A stretch of 64,000 nucleotides of DNA from the NCBI GenBank assembly GCA_964551995.1, contig CAZKFD010000006.1:1-64000 (forward strand), written 5' to 3'. The translations under genes and the position numbers were made by a program. This document shows, in pieces, positions 16,419 to 24,781 of the stretch. The stretch comes from DATKJS01 sp964551995. Lineage in GTDB: Bacteria; Acidobacteriota; Aminicenantia; Aminicenantales; Saccharicenantaceae. Positions within the stretch are counted from its first letter, which is position 1; each line of letters starts with the position of its first letter. The notes under the pieces were generated by a model. It made no database searches. It was not told the origin of the DNA and saw nothing but the letters and a program-made list of their open reading frames with translations.

Positions 16419-17423
16419 ATGACGCCCCGCGAGCTCGTCATCAGCTCCTTGGAGTTCCGGTCTCCCCCGCGGGTCCCTCGCCAGCTCTGGCTCCTTCCCT
16501 GGGCGGAGCTGACGTATCCGCGCGAGCTGGCGGACATCCGCAGGAGATATCCCGACGACATCGTCAAGTGTCCCCCTTTCCTGAGGAAGCCCCTCAGGAC
16601 CGTCGGCGAAGAATACGGCGTCGGGCTTTTCGTCGACGAGTGGGGCTGCCGCTTCGAGAACAGGCAGTGGGGCGTCATCGGCGAGGTCAAGGACCCTGTC
16701 CTCAGGGACTGGCAGGACTTGGATAGCCTGCGCCTGCCCGAAGAGCGCCTGAGCGTCGACCCGGACCGCGTCGACGAGTTTTGCGCCTCGACGGATGTTT
16801 TCGTCCATTCCTGGGCCTCCGTCAACCCCTTCGAGCGGCTCCAGTTCATCCGCGGCCCCGAGAACCTGTACGTCGACCTGGCCGAACGGTCCGACGGGCT
16901 CTTCCGGCTCCTCGGACTGCTGCACGCGTTCTTCAAGGAGGAGCTCGAGCTCTGGGCGTCGACGGACGTGGACGCCCTTTTCTTCGCAGACGATTGGGGG
17001 AGCCAGAAATCGCTTCTCGTCTCGCCGGGCCTCTGGCGCGAGGTTTTCAAGCCGCTCTATCGCGAGTATGTCGAGATCGCCCACCGCAAAGGGAAATACG
17101 CCTTCATGCACAGCGACGGCTACATCATGGACATCTACCCCGACCTCGTCGAGATCGGGGTCGACGCCGTCAATTCCCAGATCTTCTGCATGGACGTGGC
17201 GGAGATCGGCCGCCGCTTCGCCGGACGGCTCACGTTCTGGGGGGAGGTCGACCGGCAGCAGCTGCTGCCCTATGGGACGCCCGCGCAAGTCGCGGCCGCG
17301 GTCCGGACGGCCGGAGGGGCCCTGTGGAGGAGGGGAGGCGCCATCGCCCAGTGCGAGTTCGGCATCGGGGCCCGGCCGGAGAACGTGGCTGCGGTTTTTG
17401 AGGCGTGGAATAATATTGTATAA
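16419..17423 (+). CDS. URO-D-like corrinoid methyltransferase family protein
   Basis: A 334-residue member of the uroporphyrinogen decarboxylase superfamily. Members next to corrinoid proteins (MtaA, MtbA, CmuA) move methyl groups to or from the corrinoid rather than decarboxylate porphyrins. The barrel is complete (start MTPRELVISSLEF, middle FADDWGSQKSLLVSPGLWREVF). The zinc motif is altered: where MtaA has HxCG this protein has HSDG (FMHSDGYIMD). That may mean a different metal or a tetrahydrofolate-type acceptor, which is inference. The ATG at 16419 fits the family start; a TTG at 16398 is possible. Probably co-transcribed with the corrinoid protein. Confidence 0.85.
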   Translation: MTPRELVISSLEFRSPPRVPRQLWLLPWAELTYPRELADIRRRYPDDIVKCPPFLRKPLRTVGEEYGVGLFVDEWGCRFENRQWGVIGEVKDPVLRDWQDLDSLRLPEERLSVDPDRVDEFCASTDVFVHSWASVNPFERLQFIRGPENLYVDLAERSDGLFRLLGLLHAFFKEELELWASTDVDALFFADDWGSQKSLLVSPGLWREVFKPLYREYVEIAHRKGKYAFMHSDGYIMDIYPDLVEIGVDAVNSQIFCMDVAEIGRRFAGRLTFWGEVDRQQLLPYGTPAQVAAAVRTAGGALWRRGGAIAQCEFGIGARPENVAAVFEAWNNIV

Positions 17424-17497
17424 TATTCGTCTAAAGGCAAGAAGGAGATTGCGCGGATGCCATCGAAAACGCCGCGATGTGACACCAGGAGGTGGCT

Positions 17498-18346
17498 ATG
17501 ACACGGAAACTGATCGCGCTTCCCGTCATCCTGGCGATGGTCGGGGTCCTCGCGGCCCCCGGCTGGGCCAAGGAAACGACCATCGACAGCCGGTGGGCCC
17601 CCGTGCCCATCCGGGTCGACGGAAACGACCAGGACTGGCAGAATGTAACTCTTCTGACCGACGAGGAGTCCGGGGCGCAATACGCCCTCGAGAACGACGG
17701 CCGTAACCTTTACATCCTCTTCATCTTCCGGGATGTCATGTCGGCGTCCACGATCGACTACACGGGGATGAAGATCTTCTTCGACACCGCAGGCCGGAAG
17801 AGCAAGGACCTCGGGATCTCTTTCACGAGGAGAGACGTTAAGCCCGACGAGCTCATCGCCGCACTCGAGAAGAAGGGAGAGGTCCTGACCGACGAGAGGA
17901 AGGCCGAAATCCGGAAGCAGAGATCCTATCATCTCTTTGAAGCCGGCGTCATCAACAAGAAGAAGGTCCCGGCCCCGACGGACCCGGCCTTCAAGAATGA
18001 GCCGCCCATGTATGCGGCGGGCGTCCAGCACCAGGCGCGCGTCTACGAGTTCCGCATTCCCCTCAGCCGCGTCAACGAGGCCGGCGGGATCGGCTCCGAG
18101 CCCGGCAAGACCATCAAGCTCGGCTTCGAGTGGGGCGGTCTGACCTCTCAGGCCATGAGGGCCATGATGGCCGACGAGTCCGCTGGGGGAGGCGGAGCCC
18201 GGCAAGATCTCGGCATATCCGGCTCCATAAGTCCCGAAATGGCGACCGCCGGCGGTATCGGCGGCAGCGCCGATTTGCAGCGCGATCCCCGGACGCGCCT
18301 CCATTCCTTCTGGATCGACGTCAAGCTGGCCGCCAACGGGTCCTGA
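17498..18346 (+). CDS. Secreted protein with CBM9/DOMON-like domain
   Basis: A 282-residue exported protein with a signal peptide (about 1-24, ending GWAKE). It begins with VPIRVDGNDQDWQNV, the usual opening of the CBM9-like/DOMON-type beta-sandwich that binds sugars or haem in bacterial secreted proteins. The fold continues through LYILFIFRD and MKIFFDTAGRKS to YEFRIPLSRV and FEWGG. A lysine-rich helical insertion lies at about 115-150 and a glycine-rich stretch at about 225-255. No catalytic motif is seen. AGGAGG precedes the ATG. A TATAAT at 17419-17424 overlapping the stop of the previous gene could be its own -10 box. Confidence 0.72.
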   Translation: MTRKLIALPVILAMVGVLAAPGWAKETTIDSRWAPVPIRVDGNDQDWQNVTLLTDEESGAQYALENDGRNLYILFIFRDVMSASTIDYTGMKIFFDTAGRKSKDLGISFTRRDVKPDELIAALEKKGEVLTDERKAEIRKQRSYHLFEAGVINKKKVPAPTDPAFKNEPPMYAAGVQHQARVYEFRIPLSRVNEAGGIGSEPGKTIKLGFEWGGLTSQAMRAMMADESAGGGGARQDLGISGSISPEMATAGGIGGSADLQRDPRTRLHSFWIDVKLAANGS

Positions 18347-18406
18347 TCTTCGCCCTATTGAAGGTTCGGCGGTTTCCCGGGAGACCAGGAAAATAAGGAG
18401 GGTATC

Positions 18407-18952
18407 ATGCCGCGCCGCATCCCCGATGCCCTGACCGTCATCCGCTCCCGGAGGAGCGTCCGTGAATTCACCGGGGAGCCGGTGTCCCGCAAGGACCTCG
18501 AGACGATCCTCCGGGCGGCCATGGCCGCGCCGTCCGCGGTCAACTGCCAGCCCTGGGCGTTCGTCGTCGTCACCGAAAAAGCGGCCCTGAACGCGCTGGC
18601 CGACGGCCTGCCTTACGCCCAGATGCTGCGGCGGGCCGGGGCCGGCATCGTGGTCTGTGCCGTTGTGGAGAAGGCCTTCAACAAGATGGCCGAGTTCGCC
18701 CTCATCGACAGCTCCCTGGCCGCCGGGAACATCCTCTTGGCCGTCGAAGCCCTGGGCCTCGGCGGGGTCTGGACGGCGGCCTATCCCGACATGGGCAAGG
18801 CCGCCTTCGTCCGTGAGGCCCTGCACATCCCGACGGACGTGATCCCGCTGGCCGTCATCCCCATCGGCCATCCGGCCGGGTCCGACGCGCCTAAGGACAA
18901 GTTCAAGGCGGAGAACATCCACTGGGAGCGCTGGAGCACGCGCGCCCTATAG
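18407..18952 (+). CDS. Nitroreductase family FMN oxidoreductase
   Basis: A 181-residue FMN protein of the nitroreductase/NADH oxidase fold. The N-terminal RRSVREFTGEPVS gives the phosphate-binding Arg/Ser motif, AMAAPSAVNCQPWAFVV binds FMN, and the C-terminal GLGGVWTAAYP and VIPIGHPAG motifs complete the fold. The short length matches the subfamily often annotated as nitroreductase in anaerobes. The natural substrate is unknown. AAGGAGGG precedes the ATG. Its end overlaps the end of the convergent EamA transporter gene by 6 bases. Confidence 0.92.
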   Translation: MPRRIPDALTVIRSRRSVREFTGEPVSRKDLETILRAAMAAPSAVNCQPWAFVVVTEKAALNALADGLPYAQMLRRAGAGIVVCAVVEKAFNKMAEFALIDSSLAAGNILLAVEALGLGGVWTAAYPDMGKAAFVREALHIPTDVIPLAVIPIGHPAGSDAPKDKFKAENIHWERWSTRAL

Positions 18953-19864
18953 CGGCCGGGCCGCAAGGAAGGCCCCGAGGAAAGCCAGCACGACGGCGGC
19001 GGCCTTCCCCAGGCTCAGCTGTTCTTTCAGGAAGAAAGCCGCGAGGACGACGATAAAGATCGTGTTCAGCTGATTGAGGGCCGCCGCGACCGAGGCTTGG
19101 GCGAACTTCATGCCGCCCATCCAGAGGATCAGGGACAGATAGGAACCGAAAAACGAGGCGGGGACCATCGCCTTCCAGTTGGCCATCCGGAGCAGGGGTT
19201 CGAGGATGGCTCGGCGTCCGGGCAGGAGGGGGACCACCACGAGGAGCGGGACGGCGCCGCCGACGAGGCGGATGAGCGTCGCCGAGATCACCGATTCCTC
19301 CGCCAGGACGGGCTTGGCGATGACGATCCCGACGGCGACGAAGAACATCGAGAGCACGCCGTAGACGAGCCCGAGAACGAGGTCGCTACCCTCGATCCGC
19401 GGGCCGTCGTGGTCGGACCGGGAGGCTCCCAGGACGCCGAAGATGATCAGGGCAACGCCCGTCAGCTGCCAGGCCGCCATGTGCTCGCCCAGAAGGATGG
19501 TGGACAGGGCGATGACGAAGGGGCTGTACATGCAGTCGACGACGGCGACGAGGCTCGCCCCCAGCCTGTTGAGGCTGTAGAAGAAGAGCGTGTCGGAGAC
19601 GGCGATCCCGAGGAAGCCGCTGAGCAGGAGGATCCAGAGGGAGTGCGATGAGATGCCCGGGCGCAGCGGCTCGCCGAGGATGACGATGGTCGGGACCGTG
19701 AAGCCCAGCGCGAGGACATTTTTGAAGAGGTTGAGGCCGAGGGGATGGACCGTCCGGCCGCTGATCCTGTAAAGGATGACGGCCACCGCCCAGACGACGC
19801 CCGAAGAGACCGCCAGGACTTCGCCGAGCGAGTGGAAGCTGCGGAGCGAATCGAAGAACGCCAT
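18947..19864 (-). CDS. EamA-family (drug/metabolite) transporter
   Basis: A 305-residue inner-membrane protein with ten predicted transmembrane helices arranged as two five-helix EamA repeats (about 15-145 and 165-300). GSYLSLILWMGGMKFAQASVAAALNQLNTIFIVVL is the typical second repeat core. Family members export amino acids, nucleobases or other metabolites; the substrate is not inferable. It is monocistronic and convergent with the nitroreductase gene. Confidence 0.88.
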   Translation of the reverse strand: MAFFDSLRSFHSLGEVLAVSSGVVWAVAVILYRISGRTVHPLGLNLFKNVLALGFTVPTIVILGEPLRPGISSHSLWILLLSGFLGIAVSDTLFFYSLNRLGASLVAVVDCMYSPFVIALSTILLGEHMAAWQLTGVALIIFGVLGASRSDHDGPRIEGSDLVLGLVYGVLSMFFVAVGIVIAKPVLAEESVISATLIRLVGGAVPLLVVVPLLPGRRAILEPLLRMANWKAMVPASFFGSYLSLILWMGGMKFAQASVAAALNQLNTIFIVVLAAFFLKEQLSLGKAAAVVLAFLGAFLAARPL

Positions 19865-19933
19865 TGCGGATCTTGTCTCCTCGAGGGCCGGACGAAAAAC
19901 GAGTTCCCTTTATACCAGAGAAACCGCCCTGGG

Positions 19934-20116
19934 TCAAAACCCCAGAATTTCCTCCGCCACCCGCGCTCCTCGCACGGCCGCCTTCTCAGGGAAGGGCAGA
20001 AACATCCGGTTTATATCAACGAACTTTGGAATATAATTTCGATGGTTCCCCGCCATAAGGAGCTCGAGGACTTTCTGGTACGAAAGATCGGCCGGGATCT
20101 TGAGATTGCCGATCAT
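19934..20116 (-). CDS. Possible small protein, unrecognised
   Basis: A 60-codon frame with an ordinary protein-like composition (DLSYQKVLELLMAGNHR and FLPFPEKAAVRGARVAEEI). The open frame begins about 20 codons upstream of its ATG without another start. No ribosome site or family recognised. It could be the remnant of a longer gene. Low confidence that it is expressed. Confidence 0.22.
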   Translation of the reverse strand: MIGNLKIPADLSYQKVLELLMAGNHRNYIPKFVDINRMFLPFPEKAAVRGARVAEEILGF

Positions 20117-20225
20117 CCGAAACGCGGTCTCCGGCTTCGGGATTCCTCTCGCCGGGGAACAGGAAGCCTGCCTTTATTGACCGCCGCGGGACGGGCGTGC
20201 TATAAACGGGGCTGATCGCGACGCG

Positions 20226-20342
20226 ATGAATCGAACGAAGAGCTCCTCCATGAAAAAATCCCGCGTCCTGATCCTGGCGGCCGTGGCCGCTTACTGGAAG
20301 CTCGCCGGGGAGATCTGGGTCAGGTATTCGGGCAATTTTTGA
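20226..20342 (+). CDS. Very short signal-peptide-like ORF ending at a palindromic element
   Basis: A 38-codon frame (or 30 codons from the ATG at 20250) whose product starts MKKSRVLILAAVAAYWKL, like a signal peptide. It stops 10 bases before palindromic element copy 1. It may be the 5' stub of a secreted-protein gene whose rest was lost, or a small membrane peptide. Not recognised. Confidence 0.25.
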   Translation: MNRTKSSSMKKSRVLILAAVAAYWKLAGEIWVRYSGNF

Positions 20343-20352
20343 TTATAATTAT

Positions 20353-20484
20353 GGGGACACAATACTCATTTCCGAATTTCCTCCTGCCAGGCGCCTCTGC
20401 GCCAGCCATCCTTCTCAGTCGTTTCTCGTCGGACGCAGGAGCGTGCCTCGGCGCAAGAAATCGGGAAAAGAGTATTGTGTCCCC
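20353..20484. repeat. Palindromic element, copy 1 (132 bp)
   Basis: Left end GGGGACACAATACTCATTTC at 20353; the right end is its near-perfect reverse complement, finishing AGTATTGTGTCCCC at 20484. The inverted repeats are about 28 bases and the 76-base core is GC-rich. It shares its ends, but not its core, with copies at 31010-31164 and 50382-50531. This copy sits 22 bases before the start of the SSS symporter gene, so it forms most of that gene's 5' region. The rest of 19865-20506 holds only the two doubtful small frames listed separately. Confidence 0.88.
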
Positions 20485-20506
20485 AAATTAGCGCAAATTA
20501 GCGATC

Positions 20507-22612
20507 ATGACGATCTTTGGACTGCACTGGCTCGACTTCACGATCGTCGTCCTCTTCGTCCTCGCCGTCCTCTGGCTCGGCCGCCTGGCCGGCCGCAGGA
20601 CGCGGAGCGCGGAGGATTTCTACGTCGCCGGGCGCCGGCTTGGGAAGATCTACCAGTTCTTTCTCAACCTGGGGACCTCGACCAACGCCGACCAGGCCAT
20701 CGTCGTTTCCCGCGAGGTCTACCGCCAGGGCATCGGCGGCATGTGGATCCAGTATCTCGTCCTCTTCCTGACGCCCTTTTACTGGTTCACGACGGGGTTC
20801 TTCCGCCGCGTCCGGCTGGTGACCATCGGCGATTTCTTCGAGGAACGCTTCAAGAGCAAGTTCCTCGGCGCGTCCTTCGCCGTTTTCACGCTCTTCATGG
20901 CCTTCCTCGGGAACGGGGTCGGTTACATGGTCGCGGCCAAGACGATGATGGCCCTGACGCCCAAGCCGGTTGCCAAATATACGGCCCAGGAGAAGCTCAG
21001 CGTCGACCTTTTCCACGAGTACCGGGCGCTCGAGCTCAAGGCGGAGTCGGGGCTCACGCCCGCGGAGCAGAAACGCTTCGACGAGCTCGCCGAGCGCTCG
21101 AAGAAGGACGAGCTCAAGGCCATCATCTCCTACACGAACCCCGTCGCGATCTACTCGACCTACACGGTCATCGTCGCCGTCTACACGATGATGGGCGGGT
21201 TCCTGGCGGCCGCGATCACGGACGTCATCCAGGGGATCCTCCTGACGGTCTTCTCGATCATACTGATCCCCATCGCCCTGGCCCGGATCGGCGGCTTCGC
21301 CGGCCTGCACGCCCTCGTGCCGGACTTCATGTTCCGGCTTTTCGGCTCGGCGGCGACGAGCGAGTACGCCTGGTACACGATCGTGGCCATGGTCCTCGCG
21401 AACCTGGTCTCCATCATCGCCGTCGCTACGGGCATGCAGACGGCCGGCTCGGCCAAGAACGAGACGGCGGCCCGGGTCGGCATGATCGGCGGCATGTTCT
21501 TCAAGCGCTTCATCATGATCTTCTGGGCCCTGACCGGGCTTCTCGCCATCGCCCTCTACGCCGGGAAGCTCCACGACCCCGACCTCATCTGGGGCCACAT
21601 GACGATGGACCTCCTCTTCCCCGGCGCCATCGGGCTGATGATGGCCGGGATCCTGGCGGCAAAGATGTCGGCGCTGGCGGGCTCGAGCGTCTCCTATTCG
21701 GCTCTCTTCATCCGCAACCTCTACCAGCCGTTCGTCAAGCCGAAGTCGGACCGGCACCTGATCAACGTCGGCCGGGCCGCGATCGCCGTGACCCTTCTCG
21801 GCGGCGTCGGGGTGGCGCTCTTCGTCGGCAACCTCCTCGACCTGTTCAAGTATTTCATCTCGCTGCCGGCGATCTTCGGCGCCGCGATCTGGCTCGGCTT
21901 CATGTGGCGCCGGCTGACGAAGGCGGCTGTCATCATCCAGGTTTTCCTCTGCTTCACGATCTACGCCCTCGTCCCGACCCTCTTCCAGTCGCTGGACTGG
22001 GCGAAGACGCTGCCGGCCTTTCTCCAGGAAACCGAGGCCCAAGTCGTCACGATCACGACGCGGGCCGTACGCGGGGACGTCGAGGCCGGGCGGGCCTCCG
22101 CCGTCGGCGAGATGATCAAGAAGACGCGCGTCAATCCGCCGACCGGCATCTTTTTCGAGAAGGTGGCCCTGACCGACCCCGAGAACCCGGAGTCGCCGCG
22201 GATCGGGATCGGGCGCTTCCAGGCGGAGGTCTGGGTCCTCAGCCGGCTGGGGATCGATTTCTCGCGCTTTTCCGCGGCCCAGCTGAACGCCGTGCGCTTC
22301 GGCTTCGACGCGCTCTTCCCGTTCGTGCTGCTCTTTCTCCTGAGCGCCGTGACGCGGCCGGTCCCGAAGCGGGACCTGGACCGGTTCTTCGCCAAGGTCC
22401 ACACGCCGGTCCAGCCGACGAGGGAGGGCGAGGAGGGGGCCCTCCGGCGCGCGGCCGAGGACTACGGCGAGATCGAAAAACGGAAGCTCCGTCCGGGCTC
22501 GAGCTGGGAATTCATGAAGCCGGCCCGGAGCGACGTCATCGGCTTTCTCGCGAGCTGGCTCCTCGTCGGCGTCATCATCCTGCTCCTGTGGCTCATGGTC
22601 AGCATCAAGTAG
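20507..22612 (+). CDS. Sodium:solute symporter (SSS/SLC5 family)
   Basis: A 701-residue inner-membrane transporter expected to couple Na+ entry to uptake of a small solute such as a sugar, nucleoside or carboxylate. At least twelve hydrophobic helices are visible. The N-terminal motif RRTRSAEDFYVAGRRLG and the helix after it are typical of the family. It is longer than the usual 500-600 residues because of a charged cytoplasmic insertion at about 155-210 (EYRALELKAESGLTPAEQK) and a soluble stretch at about 505-595 before the last helices. No clear ribosome site precedes the ATG; the leader is made of palindromic element copy 1 and a short AAATTAGCGC direct repeat. Confidence 0.88.
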   Translation: MTIFGLHWLDFTIVVLFVLAVLWLGRLAGRRTRSAEDFYVAGRRLGKIYQFFLNLGTSTNADQAIVVSREVYRQGIGGMWIQYLVLFLTPFYWFTTGFFRRVRLVTIGDFFEERFKSKFLGASFAVFTLFMAFLGNGVGYMVAAKTMMALTPKPVAKYTAQEKLSVDLFHEYRALELKAESGLTPAEQKRFDELAERSKKDELKAIISYTNPVAIYSTYTVIVAVYTMMGGFLAAAITDVIQGILLTVFSIILIPIALARIGGFAGLHALVPDFMFRLFGSAATSEYAWYTIVAMVLANLVSIIAVATGMQTAGSAKNETAARVGMIGGMFFKRFIMIFWALTGLLAIALYAGKLHDPDLIWGHMTMDLLFPGAIGLMMAGILAAKMSALAGSSVSYSALFIRNLYQPFVKPKSDRHLINVGRAAIAVTLLGGVGVALFVGNLLDLFKYFISLPAIFGAAIWLGFMWRRLTKAAVIIQVFLCFTIYALVPTLFQSLDWAKTLPAFLQETEAQVVTITTRAVRGDVEAGRASAVGEMIKKTRVNPPTGIFFEKVALTDPENPESPRIGIGRFQAEVWVLSRLGIDFSRFSAAQLNAVRFGFDALFPFVLLFLLSAVTRPVPKRDLDRFFAKVHTPVQPTREGEEGALRRAAEDYGEIEKRKLRPGSSWEFMKPARSDVIGFLASWLLVGVIILLLWLMVSIK

Positions 22613-22668
22613 CCGGCCCTCGCCCTGCGTCCGCGGGCAGATTTCATCGCGGCTTCCCGATATTTCCC

Positions 22669-22730
22669 TTGACAAACCCCGATGGCCGGCCTATTATACT
22701 CGGAGTAAAAATTATTGTCTTAGAGTAAAA
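22669..22730 (+). promoter_or_regulatory. Promoter and candidate TetR operator of the Lol-like export operon
   Basis: TTGACA at 22669-22674 and TATTAT at 22692-22697, 17 bases apart. The palindrome TACTC-G-GAGTA (22697-22707) overlaps the -10/start region, and a second GAGTAAAA half-site follows at 22723-22730. Such placement fits an operator for the TetR-type regulator encoded by the last gene of this operon (inference). Confidence 0.55.
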
Positions 22731-22767
22731 GCCCTGAGCCTAGGCCGGTTCGGGAAGGAGGTCTGCC

Positions 22768-23538
22768 ATGACGCGCCATCGCATCGTCCTGTTCTCTGCA
22801 CTGGTGATTCTGCTCGGGCCGGCGGTCGCGGCAAAGGCCCAGATGTCGTCGGAGGCCCAGGCGCTCAAGATCGTCCGTACGATCGACAACCTCTACCGCA
22901 CCAGCGGCAGCTACGCCCAACTCTCGATGGAGGTCATCACGCCGGACTGGCAGCGGACCCTTGCTCTGCGGGCCTGGTCCAAAGGCCTGGATAAGACATT
23001 CATCCGCATCGTCGAGCCCAAAAAGGAAGCCGGGGTCGGAACGTTGCGCATCGGGAGCGAAATGTGGAACTACCTGCCCAACACGGACAAGATCATCAAG
23101 ATCCCGCCGTCGATGATGATGAGTTCGTGGATGGGGTCAGATTTCACTAACGACGACCTCGTCAAGGAATACACATTCGTCAACGATTTCACATTTCGGA
23201 TGATCACTCCCGAAGACGCCCAGGCGGACCTGGCTTATGTCGAATGCCGGCCCAAGCCGGGGGTCCCGATCGTCTGGGACAAAATCATCGTCGCCGTGCG
23301 CCCGTCCGATGACCTTCCGGTTTGGGAGAAATTCTATGACGAGAAAGGCCGGGTCGCCCGGCTCATGACCTACAGAGAGATCAAGACCTTCGGCCGCCGG
23401 ACGATCCCGTCCGTCATGGAAATGATCCCGCAGGGCAAGCAGGGCTACAAGACGGCTCTTCGCTATAGGGACGTCCAATTCGACCTCGCTCTGGCCGACG
23501 GCCTTTTTTCGCTGAGGAACCTGCAGTCCGGCAAATAG
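22768..23538 (+). CDS. Periplasmic LolA-like lipoprotein-sorting protein
   Basis: A 256-residue exported protein with a signal peptide (about 1-25, AAKAQ). The mature part is an outer-membrane lipoprotein-sorting protein-like (LolA/LolB superfamily) half-barrel. It shows the group hallmarks: TPDWQRTLALRAWSKGLDKTFIRI, GTLRIGSEMWNYLPNTDKIIKIPPSMM and SSWMGSDFTNDDLVKEY. In related systems such proteins carry lipids or lipoproteins across the periplasm and are encoded beside RND or ABC exporters. Here it heads an operon with two FtsX-type permeases, an ATPase and an outer-membrane barrel. AAGGAGG precedes the ATG. Confidence 0.9.
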   Translation: MTRHRIVLFSALVILLGPAVAAKAQMSSEAQALKIVRTIDNLYRTSGSYAQLSMEVITPDWQRTLALRAWSKGLDKTFIRIVEPKKEAGVGTLRIGSEMWNYLPNTDKIIKIPPSMMMSSWMGSDFTNDDLVKEYTFVNDFTFRMITPEDAQADLAYVECRPKPGVPIVWDKIIVAVRPSDDLPVWEKFYDEKGRVARLMTYREIKTFGRRTIPSVMEMIPQGKQGYKTALRYRDVQFDLALADGLFSLRNLQSGK

Positions 23539-23547
23539 GAGCGCCCC

Positions 23548-24771
23548 ATGCTGAAGATGGCCTTCCGCAACATTTTCCGCCAGAAGCGGCGCTCCGTGCT
23601 GACGGGCCTGACCATGTTCGGCGGCTTCGTGCTCGCCGCCCTCGCCATCGGCTTCTCGGAGGGCACGTTCAACGGCATCGTCACGACATTCACCCGGACC
23701 CGGCTGGGTCATATCCAGATCCACGCCCGGGGCTATCTCGACAGGCCGACGCTCAATAAAACAGTCGCCGATTACCGCCGCATCGGCCGGGCGATCGACG
23801 CCGCGGCGGGGGCCGAGGCCTGGGCGCCGCGGGTCTACTCGGCGGGTCTGGCCTCCGACGGCGACCGCACCGAAGCGGTCCGCATCATCGGCATCGACCC
23901 GGCCCTCGAATACCGGGCCACGCATCTTGACAAGGACGTGACGGCGGGCCGCGCCTTCGGTCCGCCGCCCGCCAAAGACATCATCCTCGGCAAGGGACTG
24001 GCCGAAAATCTCAAAGCCGCCCTCGGCGACGAGGTCGTCCTGGTATCGCAGGGAGCCGACGGCTCGCTGGCCAATGAAAAATACAGACTGATCGCGCTGA
24101 TGGATACGGGAGATCTGGCCACCGACCGGATGACCGCCTATCTCCACATCGACGACGCCCGGAGCCTCCTCGTCCTCGACGACCGGGTCCACGAAATCGT
24201 GGTCATCGCCCGGTCGCTCAAGAAGGTCCTCCCGCTCGAGGCCGAACTCAAGAAGGAGACGGCCGGTCTGCCCCTGGACATTCAGCCCTGGCAGGTCTTC
24301 GCCAAGCCGTTCTACATGGCCATGCAGGCCAAGCTCAAGGGCAACAACGTTCTCCTCCTGGTCCTGTTCATCGTCGTGGCCATCGGCGTCCTGAACACGG
24401 CCCTGATGGCCGTCCTCGAGCGCCGCCGAGAATACGGCGTTCTCAAGGCCCTGGGCACGCGCCCGCGTCAGATCTTCGCGTTAATCGTGCTCGAAACATT
24501 GTGCCTGGCCTCGCTCAGCATCCTCCTGGGCGTGGGCTTCAGTTTTCCCGTCAACACCATTCTCTCGCATCATCACATCCCGCTCAGCGGCCTCTTCTCG
24601 AAGCCCATCACATTCGGCGGCATGCAGTACACGACCTTCACGTCCGAAGCCAACCTCAGGAGCGTCCTCGTCCCGACTCTGACCGTTTTCTTGTCCGCGT
24701 TCCTGGTGAGCCTCTTTCCCGCGGTCAGGGCCGCGAGGACCGACCCGGCCAAGTCGATACGGATCTTTTAG
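23548..24771 (+). CDS. FtsX/LolC-type ABC transporter permease
   Basis: A 407-residue inner-membrane permease. It has one N-terminal helix (KRRSVLTGLTMFGGFVLAALAIG), a large periplasmic MacB-like domain (about 45-265) and three C-terminal FtsX helices (about 270-400: VLLLVLFIVVAIGVLNTALMAVLERRREYGVLKALGTRP). The ERRREYGVLKALGT coupling helix is typical of LolC/E and MacB. It starts 9 bases after the LolA-like gene and is followed by a second permease 10 bases later, so the two probably form a heterodimer like LolC-LolE. Confidence 0.92.
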   Translation: MLKMAFRNIFRQKRRSVLTGLTMFGGFVLAALAIGFSEGTFNGIVTTFTRTRLGHIQIHARGYLDRPTLNKTVADYRRIGRAIDAAAGAEAWAPRVYSAGLASDGDRTEAVRIIGIDPALEYRATHLDKDVTAGRAFGPPPAKDIILGKGLAENLKAALGDEVVLVSQGADGSLANEKYRLIALMDTGDLATDRMTAYLHIDDARSLLVLDDRVHEIVVIARSLKKVLPLEAELKKETAGLPLDIQPWQVFAKPFYMAMQAKLKGNNVLLLVLFIVVAIGVLNTALMAVLERRREYGVLKALGTRPRQIFALIVLETLCLASLSILLGVGFSFPVNTILSHHHIPLSGLFSKPITFGGMQYTTFTSEANLRSVLVPTLTVFLSAFLVSLFPAVRAARTDPAKSIRIF

Positions 24772-24781
24772 GAGGGCCGCC

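Noticed and set aside
20498..22675. Very long open frame antisense to the symporter gene
   Set aside because: High GC makes stop codons rare on the opposite strand. The translated product is a low-complexity charged sequence, while the plus strand encodes a clear transporter.
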